Shown piece by piece: positions 20,125-31,684 of a stretch of DNA of 64,000 nucleotides. The notes beneath the pieces are model-generated. The model searched no databases. It was given only the letters and a program-made list of their open reading frames with translations, and had not been told where the DNA came from. Source of the stretch: Limnohabitans sp. Rim8. GTDB taxonomy: Bacteria > Pseudomonadota > Gammaproteobacteria > Burkholderiales > Burkholderiaceae_C. The first letter of the stretch is position 1. Each line of letters starts with the position of its first letter. The DNA lies in NCBI GenBank assembly GCA_945901045.1, contig CAMDKK010000009.1, positions 1 to 64,000 of the forward strand, written 5' to 3'. A program made the position numbers and the translations under genes.

Positions 20125-21083
20125 GACAGCCGCGTAACACCTGGTAACGGACAGGCATAAATGGCGTTGCGCAAGGCGGCTACGGCTTCATAACGGGTGA
20201 AACTGCGTCGCCACGCCAGAACCACTCTGCGTGATGGCGCTGCCCCGCCCGCCGCATCCGTGATGGGCAAGTATTTGACATGCGCATCCTCGTTTTGATG
20301 CTGCGGTTTGTCTTGCAAAGCGGCTTGCGGCACCGACAATCTTGGCACCAGGGTCACCCCCATACCTGCAGCCACCATGTGGCGAATGGTCTCCAATGAA
20401 GAGCCTTCAAAACTTTTTCGGATGCCTTCGGCATGGCTGGAAAAACGTGCAAACTCAGGGCAAACTTCCAGCACATGATCGCGGAAACAATGTCCGGTTC
20501 CCAATAGCAACATGGTCTCGTTCTTCAATTGTTCTGCCGTCACAGAACTTTGCTTAGCCAAAGGATGCCCCATCGGTACAGCGGCCATAAAAGGTTCATC
20601 ATACAAAGGCGCAATCGCCAAGCCGGTCTCAGGAAAAGGTTCAGCCAATACCGCGCAATCGGTCTCGCCCGTGCGCAGCATTTCAAGCAATTTGACAGTG
20701 AAGTTTTCTTGCAGCATCAAAGGCATTTGGGGGGCCTGCGCAATCACTTGTCTGACCAGGCTGGGCAAGAGATAGGGGCCAATGGTGTAGATCAATCCCA
20801 AACGCAAAGCGCCGGCCAACGGGTCTTTGCCGCGTTTGGCAATTTCCCTGATCTGCGCTGCTTGCTCCAACACACTTTGCGCTTGCTCGATGATCTCTTG
20901 GCCCAAAGGCGTTGCCGTCACTTCGTTGGCGCTGCGCTCGAAAATCTTGAGCTCCAGTTCTTCTTCGAGTTTTTTGATGGCCACCGACAAAGTAGGCTGT
21001 GACACGAAACACGCTTCAGCCGCTTTGCCGAAGTGTTTTTCGCGGGCGACTGCCACGATGTATTTGAGTTCAGTCAGGGTCAC
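20121..21083 (-). CDS. oxyR: hydrogen-peroxide sensor OxyR (LysR family)
   Basis: OxyR is a LysR-type regulator that activates peroxide-defence genes after disulphide formation. The winged HTH occupies residues 1-60 ([26 protein letters not shown]). The two redox cysteines fall at Cys199 and Cys208 in [15 protein letters not shown], the same numbering as E. coli OxyR, so the switch is intact. The gene lies between recG and ubiA, an arrangement I recall for many betaproteobacteria. The length is 320 aa. Confidence 0.95.
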   Translation of the reverse strand: MTLTELKYIVAVAREKHFGKAAEACFVSQPTLSVAIKKLEEELELKIFERSANEVTATPLGQEIIEQAQSVLEQAAQIREIAKRGKDPLAGALRLGLIYTIGPYLLPSLVRQVIAQAPQMPLMLQENFTVKLLEMLRTGETDCAVLAEPFPETGLAIAPLYDEPFMAAVPMGHPLAKQSSVTAEQLKNETMLLLGTGHCFRDHVLEVCPEFARFSSHAEGIRKSFEGSSLETIRHMVAAGMGVTLVPRLSVPQAALQDKPQHQNEDAHVKYLPITDAAGGAAPSRRVVLAWRRSFTRYEAVAALRNAIYACPLPGVTRLS

Positions 21084-21098
21084 GTTGCGGGCTCTCGT

Positions 21099-23183
21099 TC
21101 AGGCTTTCAGATATTCCGATTTTCCACCTAACCAGCGGGCGATGTGTCGGATAGCCAAATGGGGGTGTCGGTCCAACATGTTTGGGGCCCATGCTTTGGC
21201 CCATTCCAGCAAATGCGTGTCGGTGCTCAGGTCGGCGAATCGCAGCAAGGGAGCGCCGGATTGGCGGGCCCCCAGAAACTCGCCCGGCCCCCGGATTTCC
21301 AGATCCCGCCGGGCAATTTCAAAGCCATCGTTGGTCTCCACCATGGCCCGCAGGCGCTCGCGCGCGGTCTCGCTCAGGCGACCGCCATCGGGTGTGCCAT
21401 ACAACAGCACACAAGCTGAAGCCGCCGCACCTCGCCCGACCCGGCCGCGCAACTGGTGCAACTGGCTCAAACCAAAGCGCTCGGCATGTTCGATCACCAT
21501 CAGGGACGCATTCGGTACGTCCACGCCCACTTCGATCACCGTGGTGCTGACCAGCACGCCCATCACGCCGCTGGTGAACAAGTCCATCACCGCTTTTTTC
21601 TCGGCCACCGGCATGCGGGAATGCAGCAAGCCCACCATCACGCCGGGCAAGGCGTCGCTCAAGTCGGCATGGGTTTGGGTGGCGTTGGTCAGGTCCAGCG
21701 CTTCGCTTTCTTCAATCAAGGGGCACACCCAATACACCTGACGGCCTTGGGACAATTGGGCGCCGATGCGCTCGACGACTTCGTCCCGGCGGCTGTCAGA
21801 CACCACCTTGGTCACCACGGGTGTGCGTCCAGGCGGCAGCTCGTCGAGCACCGACACGTCCAGGTCCGCGTAGTAACTCATGGCCAAGGTGCGGGGGATA
21901 GGCGTGGCGGTCATCATCAGCATGTGCGGCTCCATCCCGTCTTCTTGCATCTTGCCGCGCAATGCCAGGCGCTGCGCGACGCCAAAGCGGTGCTGCTCGT
22001 CAATCACTGCCAACCCCAGGTTTTTGAATTGCACATGCTCTTGGATGATGGCGTGCGTGCCCACCACCAAGGCCGCCTCCCCACTGGCCACCAGGGCCAG
22101 CATGGTCGTGCGTTCTTTTTTCTTTTGGCTGCCGGTCAACCAGGCCACTTTGATGCCCAGGGGCTCGAGCCAGCCGACCAATTTGCTAAAGTGCTGGCTG
22201 GCCAAAATTTCAGTTGGTGCCATCAAGGCGCATTGCCAGCCTGCATCGATACCCACCATCGCCGCCAGCGCGGCGACCACGGTTTTACCCGCCCCCACAT
22301 CGCCTTGCAGCAAGCGGTGCATGGGCGCGGCGCGGGCCAGATCGGCTGCAATTTCTTCGCCCACGCGCTGCTGCGCTGCGGTCAGGGTAAAGGGCAGGGC
22401 CGCCAGCAACTGCGCGTGCAAGCCTTCGGGGCGAGGCACCAGACGAGGCGCGCGCAGCCGATCGCGTTCGCGTTTGGCGGTGAGCTGCGAGAGCTGCTGG
22501 GCCAGCAGTTCCTCTAGCTTCAGGCGGATCCAGGCGGGGTGACTGCGGTCTTCCAGCGCGGCCATCGACACATCAGGGGTCGGGTGGTGCAAGAACTGCA
22601 AACTGGCACGCAAGTCCCAGGCACCACGGGGGTCGGGCCAGGGCAAGCCCAAGGGCAAGGCGGGCGGCAAGGTTTCAGTCAAATCGGCATGATTCAAGCC
22701 CGTGATCACCGCGCGGCGCAAGTAGGTTTGGGGCAAGCCGGCCACCGTCGGGTAAACAGGCGTCAGCGCCCCCGGCAGCTCGCCGCCCGCCGCTTTGAAT
22801 GTGGGGTGCATCATGGTCAAGCCCCCGAAACCGCCGCGCACCTCGCCGCGCAAACGCAGCCGGTTGCCCACGGCCAGGGCTTTTTGATGGGCGGGGTAGA
22901 AACTGAAGAACCGCAAAACACAGGTGTCCGAAGCATCGTCCACCGTCACCAACAACTGCCTGCGCGGCTTGAAGGTGATGTCACACGACGTGACCGTGGC
23001 CTCAACCTGCACCGTGTCACCTTCTCGCGCATCGCGCAGTTTGACAATCCGCGTTTCATCTTCGTAGCGCAACGGCAAGTGCAGCGCCAGATCGATGTCA
23101 CGGTCCAAGCCCAGCTTGCGCAACGCCTTTTGCGGTGCTGACAAGGCTTTGGAGGGGGTCGGGGTCACGGGGGGCAGGGGCAT
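21099..23183 (-). CDS. recG: ATP-dependent DNA helicase RecG
   Basis: RecG remodels stalled forks and branched DNA. The N-terminal wedge domain is followed by helicase motif I LLQGDVGAGKTVVA, motif II in VIDEQHRFGV, motif III MTATPIPRTL and the C-terminal motifs LHSRMP, TTVIEVGVDVPNAS and QLRGRVGRG. I set the start at ATG 23183 (694 aa), the usual length. An upstream in-frame extension to 23270 has no family similarity. It ends 15 bp before oxyR. Confidence 0.95.
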   Translation of the reverse strand: MPLPPVTPTPSKALSAPQKALRKLGLDRDIDLALHLPLRYEDETRIVKLRDAREGDTVQVEATVTSCDITFKPRRQLLVTVDDASDTCVLRFFSFYPAHQKALAVGNRLRLRGEVRGGFGGLTMMHPTFKAAGGELPGALTPVYPTVAGLPQTYLRRAVITGLNHADLTETLPPALPLGLPWPDPRGAWDLRASLQFLHHPTPDVSMAALEDRSHPAWIRLKLEELLAQQLSQLTAKRERDRLRAPRLVPRPEGLHAQLLAALPFTLTAAQQRVGEEIAADLARAAPMHRLLQGDVGAGKTVVAALAAMVGIDAGWQCALMAPTEILASQHFSKLVGWLEPLGIKVAWLTGSQKKKERTTMLALVASGEAALVVGTHAIIQEHVQFKNLGLAVIDEQHRFGVAQRLALRGKMQEDGMEPHMLMMTATPIPRTLAMSYYADLDVSVLDELPPGRTPVVTKVVSDSRRDEVVERIGAQLSQGRQVYWVCPLIEESEALDLTNATQTHADLSDALPGVMVGLLHSRMPVAEKKAVMDLFTSGVMGVLVSTTVIEVGVDVPNASLMVIEHAERFGLSQLHQLRGRVGRGAAASACVLLYGTPDGGRLSETARERLRAMVETNDGFEIARRDLEIRGPGEFLGARQSGAPLLRFADLSTDTHLLEWAKAWAPNMLDRHPHLAIRHIARWLGGKSEYLKA

Positions 23184-23240
23184 GAAGTGATTGTGCACGC
23201 AGGGGCAGGGACAGAAACTGCGACTGCCCCTTAAAATGAG

Positions 23241-24221
23241 ATGATTTTTTTTAGAAAAACCGTTTTGCACCTTTTGCTCTGGCCAAAGTTTATTACCCGT
23301 TCTGCTCTGTTCGATGACCCTTTGTCATGGTTGCGCTGCAGTCTGCTCAGCAGCCTGTACTTTGCCATCTTGTTCAGTCTTCCCGTTGAAGCGGCAGTGT
23401 CGAGCTCAAGCCCCCCCCCAAGCTCAGCCACTGCAACGCGCAAAGACAACGTCTGTGACGTTCTGGTGCCGCGCTTGCCCAATGTCAAAACCCGGCTGTG
23501 CTTGAACGCTGAATTGCAGCCCACACAGGGCAAGTCGGTTCAGGGGCGCGTCATTTTTTCCCGCGATATCACGGCCGCAAATCCGCAATTGCGCATACTG
23601 GTCGTCGGCGGCATCCATGGGGATGAAAAGTCCTCAGGGTCGTTGGTGTTGCATTGGATTCAACATGCCAATGAAACCCCCTCCAATGCCCTTTGGCGCT
23701 TCATCCCGGTGCTCAATCCAGACGGCTTGCTGGCCAAGCCGGCGCGAAGAATGAACGCCAATGGCGTAGACTTGAATCGCAACTTCCCAACACCCCAATG
23801 GGCCAAAGAAGCCAAGTTTTACTGGGAAACCCGCACCCGTCGCGACCCCCGGCGCTGGCCAGGCCCCAAACCTTTATCAGAACCTGAATCGCGTTTTTTG
23901 CACAACGAACTGGACAGCTTCAAACCTGATTTGATTGTCAGTATCCATGCGCCTTATGGGCTTCTGGACTACGATGGACCCAGTGCGCCGCCGCCTAAAT
24001 TGGGGCGTTTGTTTTTGGACCAAGTGGGTATTTTTCCAGGCAGTTTGGGCAACTACGCCGGCGTTAACAGAGGTGTTCCCGTGGTGACCATCGAATTGCC
24101 CAACGCCTTGCTCACCCCTACCGATGCCGAAATGCGGCAAATGTGGCTTGATTTGCTGCGCTGGGTGAACGAGCGGGTCAAACCCAGCGCAGCCACCACC
24201 CAGCCATCGCGCATTGAATAA
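23241..24221 (+). CDS. M14-family zinc carboxypeptidase, murein-peptide-amidase-like
   Basis: A 326-aa exported enzyme. A hydrophobic segment near residues 36-50 ends in PVEAAVSSS, which suggests a signal or anchor, followed by a Ser/Pro-rich linker. The M14 core has the zinc ligands His126 and Glu129 (GGIHGDE) and His236 (SIHAP), the substrate motifs NPDG and NGVDLNRNFP, and the catalytic Glu285 (TIELP). This pattern resembles MpaA, which cleaves the gamma-D-Glu-diaminopimelate bond of murein peptides, but periplasmic placement differs from cytoplasmic E. coli MpaA. The substrate is an inference. Confidence 0.8.
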   Translation: MIFFRKTVLHLLLWPKFITRSALFDDPLSWLRCSLLSSLYFAILFSLPVEAAVSSSSPPPSSATATRKDNVCDVLVPRLPNVKTRLCLNAELQPTQGKSVQGRVIFSRDITAANPQLRILVVGGIHGDEKSSGSLVLHWIQHANETPSNALWRFIPVLNPDGLLAKPARRMNANGVDLNRNFPTPQWAKEAKFYWETRTRRDPRRWPGPKPLSEPESRFLHNELDSFKPDLIVSIHAPYGLLDYDGPSAPPPKLGRLFLDQVGIFPGSLGNYAGVNRGVPVVTIELPNALLTPTDAEMRQMWLDLLRWVNERVKPSAATTQPSRIE

Positions 24222-24290
24222 GGCCTCCACTGGCACTCTGCGAAAATAGCCTTTTCAACTTGGCACGGGTCCGTCCGACCCTCAAGAACT

Positions 24291-25406
24291 ATGCATTCAC
24301 CCGAAACACCCGCACGCTCATTCACGCTCAGCGACTTCGACTTTGAACTGCCCCCGGAACTGATCGCGCAGCATCCTGCCACTGAGCGCAGCGGTTCCCG
24401 CTTGCTAGACGGCTCATCGCCCTTGGTGGTGGACCGCATCTTTCACGAACTGCCCCACCTTCTCCATCCGGGCGACTTGCTGGTCTTCAACGACACCCAG
24501 GTCATCAAAGCAAGGATTTTTGGTGAAAAGGATTCCGGCGGCAAACTGGAGTTGCTGATTGAACGGGTATTGCCCGGCCACCAGGTGGTAGCGCACATGA
24601 AAGTAAGCAAAAAACCGCTGGTGGGGGGGCGCATGTTCATAGCGGGGGGTGCCCTCAATGGTGGGTGTGATGCCGTTCTGATCGGCCGCTGGCCTGATGA
24701 AAACGGCCAACTTTTTCATCTGCAACTGAGCGAAGAACCCCACGCACTGATGGAAAAGCATGGCGTGATGCCTCTGCCGCCGTATATTGAGCGCCCTGCA
24801 GGCGCAATACAACACGCGGACACAGCAGAAGACGCGCAGCGCTACCAGACCGTGTTCGCGCGGGTCCCCGGCGCCGTGGCCGCACCCACCGCAGCGCTGC
24901 ATTTTGACGACACCTTATTGGCCCAACTGGAGGCACGAGGCGTCCAAAGCGCCAGCGTGACATTGCATGTGGGTGCGGGCACTTTTCAACCTGTCAAGAC
25001 CGAAAGCATTGCCGATCACACCATGCACAGCGAATGGTACGAAGTGCCCGAGACCACACAGCAAGCGATTGCGGCCTGCAAAGCGCGCGGCTGCAACGTG
25101 GTGGCGGTCGGCACGACCACGGTTCGGACGCTGGAATCATGGGCCCAATCGGATCAAGCCAGCGGCGATACGCAGATATTCATCACGCCAGGGTTTGCGT
25201 TCAAGGTGGTCGATCGCCTGATCACCAACTTCCATCTGCCCAAAAGCACCTTGATGATGCTGGTCAGCGCGTTTGCGGGCTACGAGCACATCATGGGCTT
25301 GTACCGGCATGCGATTGCCAACAAGTACAGATTCTTCAGCTATGGGGATGCGATGCTGCTGACACCAAGACCACCTGAATTGAAGACCACTGTTCAGGCA
25401 AGCTGA
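24291..25406 (+). CDS. queA: tRNA preQ1(34) S-adenosylmethionine ribosyltransferase-isomerase
   Basis: QueA transfers and isomerises the ribosyl part of SAM to preQ1-tRNA, forming epoxyqueuosine. The family motifs [38 protein letters not shown] and [17 protein letters not shown] are all present. The length is 371 aa. Its 3' end overlaps the convergent ferredoxin gene by 13 bp. The next queuosine gene, tgt, lies 3.7 kb downstream on the same strand, separated by an inserted oxygenase locus on the other strand. Confidence 0.96.
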   Translation: MHSPETPARSFTLSDFDFELPPELIAQHPATERSGSRLLDGSSPLVVDRIFHELPHLLHPGDLLVFNDTQVIKARIFGEKDSGGKLELLIERVLPGHQVVAHMKVSKKPLVGGRMFIAGGALNGGCDAVLIGRWPDENGQLFHLQLSEEPHALMEKHGVMPLPPYIERPAGAIQHADTAEDAQRYQTVFARVPGAVAAPTAALHFDDTLLAQLEARGVQSASVTLHVGAGTFQPVKTESIADHTMHSEWYEVPETTQQAIAACKARGCNVVAVGTTTVRTLESWAQSDQASGDTQIFITPGFAFKVVDRLITNFHLPKSTLMMLVSAFAGYEHIMGLYRHAIANKYRFFSYGDAMLLTPRPPELKTTVQAS

Positions 25407-25705
25407 AGTAACACCCGTCCGCCTTCGATCTTGACCGGCCAAGACTTGACGGGCTCAGTGGCCGGGCCGCAGCCCACCGAGCCATCCCGCAAGCTGAACT
25501 GCGCTTGATGAAACGGGCATTCCACATTGTGGCCCTCCACGAAGCCATCACATAGTTTGGCGTTGCCATGGGTGCACAGGTTGTCAATGGCAAACACTTC
25601 GCCTTCTACGATAAAGAGGGCAATGTCATGGCCCGCAGGGGCCACGGCGATGCCTGCGCCTTCAAACAAATCGGCCTCGGTGGCCACTTCAATCCAGTTG
25701 CTCAT
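25394..25705 (-). CDS. Rieske-type [2Fe-2S] ferredoxin of ring-hydroxylating oxygenase
   Basis: A 103-aa soluble ferredoxin with Rieske cluster ligands Cys44-x-His46 (NLCTHGNA) and Cys63-x2-His66 (VECPFHQ). It should pass electrons from a reductase to the oxygenase pair encoded just upstream (nagH-like and nagG-like), matching NagAb of three-component salicylate 5-hydroxylase. The start at 25705 fits the family length. The open frame upstream is longer but lacks similarity. No reductase gene is nearby, so it must be supplied elsewhere. A REP-like repeat separates it from the small subunit. Confidence 0.9.
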   Translation of the reverse strand: MSNWIEVATEADLFEGAGIAVAPAGHDIALFIVEGEVFAIDNLCTHGNAKLCDGFVEGHNVECPFHQAQFSLRDGSVGCGPATEPVKSWPVKIEGGRVLLQLA

Positions 25706-25775
25706 TGCGTTCTTTCGCTGTGTTTTTTGTAAGAACTCGCTTAGTGGCGATGTCATCAAGGCGATCTGCAAGAAA

Positions 25776-25800
25776 ATCGCCAGCAGGGCTGGCTCCTACA
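25776..25800. repeat. REP-like palindromic repeat
   Basis: ATCGCCAGCAGGGCTGGCTC followed by CTACA. One member of the palindromic family described in the findings, placed between the ferredoxin and the oxygenase small subunit. Confidence 0.75.
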
Positions 25801-25814
25801 CATGTTGATTCGGG

Positions 25815-26303
25815 TCAGATCGGGTAGATGATGGAGTTAGGGATCATTTCGCTGTCAAAGATGCACAGGCGTTCGGCAAATTTAAGGCCTTCAGGCGTTT
25901 GAACGATGGTGTCGATGTAGCGGCCCACATTGAAAACCATGCTGGCCTTGTCGAGTTTGGTGCGAAACACCGCGTAGTTGGCTTCGGCGTGGATGCGGCC
26001 GTCCTCCACCTTGCGCACCACGGGCGCACCCACCACATGCCGCTGGTAATACGGGTCATGGTAAAGCGTTTCCTGGATGCCATACACGCGGTCTTTGAGC
26101 ATGCCTTTGCTGGTGAATGACAGGGTGCAGAGGGGGAATCCACGCTCAAAGTTTTCACGCGGCTGCAGTTTGTAGACGCACTGCTCAGTGAAAAAATCGG
26201 GCCACAGATTCCAGTTGCCGCTGTCTACGGCCGAGGCGTAGTCGGCGTACAACTGAGTCAAGGCCAGATGGCTTTCAAAGTTCACCATGGTCATCTTGTT
26301 CAT
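25815..26303 (-). CDS. nagH: ring-hydroxylating oxygenase small subunit, salicylate 5-hydroxylase type
   Basis: The 162-aa SnoaL-like beta subunit stabilises the oxygenase hexamer. Segments [39 protein letters not shown] and the ending [12 protein letters not shown] resemble, from memory, NagH of Ralstonia salicylate 5-hydroxylase. The ATG at 26303 overlaps the large-subunit stop by 4 nt. An internal ATG at 26288 gives the family-like MVNFE start. Substrate (salicylate, anthranilate or a relative) cannot be fixed from the sequence. Confidence 0.85.
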   Translation of the reverse strand: MNKMTMVNFESHLALTQLYADYASAVDSGNWNLWPDFFTEQCVYKLQPRENFERGFPLCTLSFTSKGMLKDRVYGIQETLYHDPYYQRHVVGAPVVRKVEDGRIHAEANYAVFRTKLDKASMVFNVGRYIDTIVQTPEGLKFAERLCIFDSEMIPNSIIYPI

Positions 26304-27649
26304 GCCTCCATCACTTTTCGCCAGTAGGAATACATGCCGCGAATCAGCGTCTCGGTCACCATGTGGTCCGTCTCGCCCACGTCGCGCCCGCCCAATTCGA
26401 CCAGCATGCGGTGCTCGGGTTTGGACTCGAATGCCTGTTGCGAGAACTCGATCACCTCGCCATCATCGGCGCTCACAAAACCGGCCGGGCCAAACAGATT
26501 GGACTGGCGCAGGCGGCGCTCGCGCATCTCGGGCGTGTCGTCTTCAAAGCCAAAGTGCGTCCAAACAAAATCAAAAGCGCCATGTCCGTCGGGCTGGATG
26601 TGCCGCGTCGACACGCTGTTGACCTGCTGCTGCAAAATCACGCTCGGGAACAGCGTCATCATCACCGCCGTGGGCATGGATGTGGCCCCCACGCTTGGCA
26701 CTTTGTGTCCTTCGCTGCCCCCCGCAGGGGCTTCCAGAGCCTTGAGGCGGCCCGGCGTCGCTGGATCCTCCATCTGCCACCAGTCTTCGGGCACGATGTC
26801 CAGAAAGCTCGGGTCGTGCAGTTGCATGCTTTCTTTGAAACTGCTCACCTGCGTGACCTGCGACGCCGCGCCGGTGGCCTGGCCTGCGCTGCCGCGGGTC
26901 GAGATCATGGCCGCGTGACGGTGGTGTGCGTCCATGCGCAGTTCGGATTTGTTGTCGGCACGCCAAAGGCCAAAGGTGACAAACCAAGTGTGCAGCAATC
27001 CGGGGTGGTAGGGGTCCTTGATGTTTTCTTGCATCAGCTTCCAGTTGCCCGGAATGCGCTGGCGGTTGTAGCCCAACACCACCAACTTGCGGCCATTGAA
27101 CAGGCGGTCAAAGTAGGTGAGGATGGTCGGGCCCATGAAGTCTTCAAGCGACTCCACGTTGGGGTCAAACGAAGCGAACACCACGCCGCCGCGCGTCGCC
27201 ACTTTCAGGGGCGTGAGGCCGTGGTCTTTGGGGTCAAAGTCGGCGGGCATGCCACCGTTGACTTTGCCGTTTTGCCGCACGCCACGACGAAACGGCACGC
27301 CCTGCAGGTCGCCCTTGAGCGTGTAGCTCCACTGGTGGTAAGGACAGACAAACTCTTTTTTGTTGCCATGGCGCTCGCGGCAAAACTGCATGCCCCGATG
27401 CGCACAGACATTTTCTACCACATGAATTTGAGCGTCGCTTGCGCGCGTCATGATGACCGAGCGCTCACCCACCACGGTGCGCTTAAAATCGCCTGCGTTC
27501 GGGACCTCGGCCTCCAAGCCCACATAGCTCCAATGGCTTTTATAAAAGAAGCGCTCCAGCTCTTTTTTGTGCCTGTCTTCGTCGGTGTACACGGCAAACG
27601 GAATGCGGCTGGTGCCGTCCGTTTCCCAGTGGATCGGTTGTTCGGTCAT
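26300..27649 (-). CDS. nagG: ring-hydroxylating oxygenase large subunit, salicylate 5-hydroxylase type
   Basis: The 449-aa alpha subunit carries the active site. The Rieske cluster ligands are Cys82, His84, Cys102 and His105 (CAHRG, CPYHQ). Mononuclear iron ligands include His215 and His220, with Asp212 as the bridging residue ([13 protein letters not shown]). The sequence is closest in my memory to NagG, which hydroxylates salicylate to gentisate. The protein is about 25 residues longer than I recall for NagG because of an insertion near residues 285-325. GAGAAG precedes the ATG. The gene order large-small-ferredoxin suggests one transcript, with no gentisate dioxygenase nearby. Confidence 0.88.
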   Translation of the reverse strand: MTEQPIHWETDGTSRIPFAVYTDEDRHKKELERFFYKSHWSYVGLEAEVPNAGDFKRTVVGERSVIMTRASDAQIHVVENVCAHRGMQFCRERHGNKKEFVCPYHQWSYTLKGDLQGVPFRRGVRQNGKVNGGMPADFDPKDHGLTPLKVATRGGVVFASFDPNVESLEDFMGPTILTYFDRLFNGRKLVVLGYNRQRIPGNWKLMQENIKDPYHPGLLHTWFVTFGLWRADNKSELRMDAHHRHAAMISTRGSAGQATGAASQVTQVSSFKESMQLHDPSFLDIVPEDWWQMEDPATPGRLKALEAPAGGSEGHKVPSVGATSMPTAVMMTLFPSVILQQQVNSVSTRHIQPDGHGAFDFVWTHFGFEDDTPEMRERRLRQSNLFGPAGFVSADDGEVIEFSQQAFESKPEHRMLVELGGRDVGETDHMVTETLIRGMYSYWRKVMEA

Positions 27650-27675
27650 GGTGTCTTCTCAAATTCAGGGCTGAT

Positions 27676-27740
27676 GCAGGAGCCTGCCTGCAGGCGATTC
27701 TGCAGCGATGGTCAGACCAAAATCGCCTGCATGCAGGATC
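27676..27740. repeat. inverted pair of REP-like repeats upstream of nagG
   Basis: One copy (GCAGGAGCCTGCCTGCAGGC, 27676-27699) faces a second (AATCGCCTGCATGCAGGATC, 27721-27740). They form an inverted pair in the leader of the oxygenase genes. The rest of the 27650-27894 gap contains an AT-rich stretch with GATTT/AAATC symmetry that may hold the promoter. Confidence 0.7.
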
Positions 27741-27894
27741 CAACAGGAGGTCTTATTGTGGATCATGCGCAAACCAATTCGATCCGTAAATCGACATTCA
27801 AGGGCAATTAAAATTTGATTTTTTAAATCATACATATCCGCAAGTTGGAACTCGGGCTGAGCTGGCGTTTCAACTTTATGGGCCGGATCCATCA

Positions 27895-28806
27895 TCAGCG
27901 GCGTGGATCGCCGCTGGGGCCCCAGATGCTGGCGGGGCGGGTTTCAACTGGGCGAACAAAGTTTTTGCCCTGCTCAACCTGTGCCAGAAAGTCGGCCAGC
28001 ATTTGATTGAACAACTGCGGCTCTTCCAGGTTGATGGCGTGTCCGCTGCCCGGCAACATGGCCAGCACCGAGGTGCTGATGGCGCGCTTGAGCATCAATG
28101 AAGGCTCCAGGCAAGGCTCGTCTTCATCGCCCGTCATGATGAGGGTGGGCACATTGACCTGGGCAATCTGGTCCGTCAAGGCATACAGGCTCGGGCGCTC
28201 GCCCTGGTAGCCACGCGAAGTGCGGGCTGACCCCAGCACGGAATGCTCGGCCAAGTTTCGGTTGAATTCGGTGTAGCCGCGCGGGTCCTTGGCTTTGAAT
28301 TGCAAGCGCGAAGGCCCCATGCCATACGTATTGGCCAAATGTTCGGCGCCCAAGGTCTCAATGTCATGCGCCAACACCTTGGATTGGACCTTGAATTCTG
28401 CATGCACCGCAGGATGAGATCCTGTGCCGCAGCCGGCCAAGGTGAGCGACAATGCACGTGATGCTTGGCCTTGCGTGCCGTGATGCAAACCAAAGTGCAG
28501 GCAAGCAAAAGCGCCCATGGACAGGCCCACCAAGTGGGCTTGTTGAATCTGCAGCCCATCCATCACACAGCGCAGGTCTTGCCAAACGCGCTCTTGCGAA
28601 TAGTTGGCCCCTTGTGCAGGCACATCCGACGGCGGATAACCGCGTGCACTGTACACAATGCAGCGGTAGCGGCGCGAGAAGAACCGGATTTGCGGCTCCC
28701 AACTGCGGTGATCCCCCGCAAACTCGTGCACAAATATCAGGGGGGTGCCGCTGCCGGCTTCTTCGTAATGCAGTTGAACGCCATCGTCCGTGGTCACTAA
28801 AGGCAT
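27895..28806 (-). CDS. alpha/beta hydrolase
   Basis: A 303-aa alpha/beta-fold hydrolase with nucleophile elbow GLSMGAF (Ser96), an oxyanion-hole region after FVHEFAG, a catalytic Asp probably in MTGDEDEP and His256 (GSGHAINLEEP). The layout fits enol-lactonase or meta-cleavage-product hydrolases, but no substrate-specific residues are recognised. GGAG precedes the ATG by 5 nt. It lies upstream of and in line with the oxygenase genes across a 245-bp gap, so a role in releasing or processing the aromatic substrate is an inference. Confidence 0.82.
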   Translation of the reverse strand: MPLVTTDDGVQLHYEEAGSGTPLIFVHEFAGDHRSWEPQIRFFSRRYRCIVYSARGYPPSDVPAQGANYSQERVWQDLRCVMDGLQIQQAHLVGLSMGAFACLHFGLHHGTQGQASRALSLTLAGCGTGSHPAVHAEFKVQSKVLAHDIETLGAEHLANTYGMGPSRLQFKAKDPRGYTEFNRNLAEHSVLGSARTSRGYQGERPSLYALTDQIAQVNVPTLIMTGDEDEPCLEPSLMLKRAISTSVLAMLPGSGHAINLEEPQLFNQMLADFLAQVEQGKNFVRPVETRPASIWGPSGDPRR

Positions 28807-28919
28807 GGAGTCTCCAAGTCAGGGTGGGGAGATTCAAGTATAGGCACGGGGGGCGACGGGCGGTGTCACTTCTGGGTAAAGCTCTCGAACAGCCAGCGCT
28901 GGGCAGCTTGCCAGCCTGA

Positions 28920-30308
<1,389 letters not shown>

Positions 30309-30316
30309 TCCCTCTT

Positions 30317-30424
30317 TGTAGGAGCCAGCCTGCTGGCGATCTTGTGCTTGCAAGTCACAGCCTATCGCTTGCATCCATAGCATCTCCTACGGACAATCCA
30401 TAGCTTGCAGGCAAGCTCTTACAA
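30317..30424. repeat. REP-like repeat cluster between tgt and FIST gene
   Basis: A full copy (AGGAGCCAGCCTGCTGGCGA, at 30320-30339) is followed by a degenerate copy and a perfect 7-bp stem AGCTTGC/GCAAGCT at 30402-30417. The cluster fills the gap between two convergent genes and may act as a transcription or mRNA-end barrier. Confidence 0.7.
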
Positions 30425-30430
30425 AAAAAA

Positions 30431-31684
30431 TCAATCGCCCTGCGTTGTGAACACCGTCAAAACCCCGGTGTAGCCGTACAAGCGGTTGCGGGCGATTTCA
30501 CCGCCGGCAAAAAATCCGACCAAGGGCACATCGCCCAAAGCGTGTCGGATGATTTGCATCTCAGCGCTCGGCCCACCAAAATGCGGCCCGCCACGCCCCG
30601 TGCAGCTGACGTACACCGCCCCCGCCATGCGCCGCGCAGGATGCGGCGCAGCTTGCGCATCGCTGGCCGCAAAATCATGGGCCATGTCCAGCGAGAGCAT
30701 CTCGGGCTCCAAGGCTTCGCGGATTTCAGCGCAAATGCGCATCAAATCGGCTTTGGCTGCTTGCGCATTGCGCTGACAAAAAGTGATTTTTTCGCCCACC
30801 TTTAAATGGTCTGCAATCGCCACACCTTGGCGGGCCGGGTCCAGTCCCACAATATGGCGCACGACAACGTCTTCGCCAAAACTGCCCGTCTTGCCAACGC
30901 CTGCGCCCACCGCAGAACTGATGCCCGCCAAAGTCGAACGCACCGCCTGCAAGGCGTGTTGCGGCTTTGCGAGTGACACCTTCAAATCGTCCAGCAAAAC
31001 CTGCAGTGCAGGCTGCCCATCCAACTGGTACATCACATGCCCTTCGGCCTCGGTCACCACCCGCTCGGCGGAGATGGGGCGACACCCTTGCGTCACGCGG
31101 GACACCAAAGCCACTTGCGGCCCAAAGGCAACGCCGCTCAACCCGCCTTGAAACACGCCCCGTTGATTGGCGACAGACTGCGTTAGATGGCTTTGCGCAA
31201 ACTGCACAGTGTGTTGTCGACTGGAGGCCAAGCCCCCAAACAGATAAGCGCTTGCGGTGCGCTCAGCCAACTCGGCAATCAACTCGGTGATGTCTGGCGT
31301 TTGTCCACCGGCATGCACCAAAGCCGCTTGCACTTGAAAATCTGAAGGCCAAGGTGCCACGCCGGAAAATACCCGGTACTGATTGGCGGGCACATCACAC
31401 AGCATAAGCGCCATGGCCGGCTCGTCAAAATACTCGGCGTTGTTGACGGCGATGCCCAGACCCACCGTGCCCGACCAGTCCTGCACCTGAGGAAGTTCTT
31501 GACGCAAATGGTCCAAGATGGCTTGGGCCTGCGGGGCGTAGTGGTCGGTGATGTACAGCAAACCCAAGCGCGGCGCGCTGGCGTAGCCGGACAGCGTCAT
31601 TTGTGCACGCAGTTGCGCCAGTACCAAACCCGCCGCCATGGGCCACTGCGGGTGGGTGGCGTGCCCGTAGGGAAACAGGCTCAT
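30431..31684 (-). CDS. FIST domain protein
   Basis: A 417-aa soluble protein with an N-terminal FIST_N segment (about residues 30-230) and a C-terminal FIST_C segment with GRGGPHFGGPSAEMQ and PLVGFFAGGEIA, the diagnostic end motif. FIST domains are thought to sense small ligands, possibly amino acids, usually beside signal-transduction proteins. Here the gene overlaps phaM by 4 nt (ATGA), so it is translated with a storage-granule gene. The function is not known. Confidence 0.85.
   Translation of the reverse strand: MSLFPYGHATHPQWPMAAGLVLAQLRAQMTLSGYASAPRLGLLYITDHYAPQAQAILDHLRQELPQVQDWSGTVGLGIAVNNAEYFDEPAMALMLCDVPANQYRVFSGVAPWPSDFQVQAALVHAGGQTPDITELIAELAERTASAYLFGGLASSRQHTVQFAQSHLTQSVANQRGVFQGGLSGVAFGPQVALVSRVTQGCRPISAERVVTEAEGHVMYQLDGQPALQVLLDDLKVSLAKPQHALQAVRSTLAGISSAVGAGVGKTGSFGEDVVVRHIVGLDPARQGVAIADHLKVGEKITFCQRNAQAAKADLMRICAEIREALEPEMLSLDMAHDFAASDAQAAPHPARRMAGAVYVSCTGRGGPHFGGPSAEMQIIRHALGDVPLVGFFAGGEIARNRLYGYTGVLTVFTTQGD

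Noticed and set aside
21456..22517. Long plus-strand open frame (353 codons) opposite recG
   Set aside because: It is rich in His/Gln/Gly, has no family similarity and lies wholly antisense to the conserved helicase domain of recG.
26363..27811. Very long plus-strand open frame (482 codons) opposite the oxygenase large subunit
   Set aside because: It is the mirror of a GC-rich third-position pattern. The minus-strand gene carries all catalytic residues.
27665..27895. 76-codon minus-strand frame after the alpha/beta hydrolase stop (TGATG overlap)
   Set aside because: Although the start overlaps the stop in a coupling-like manner, it runs through a REP-like repeat pair and resembles no known protein.
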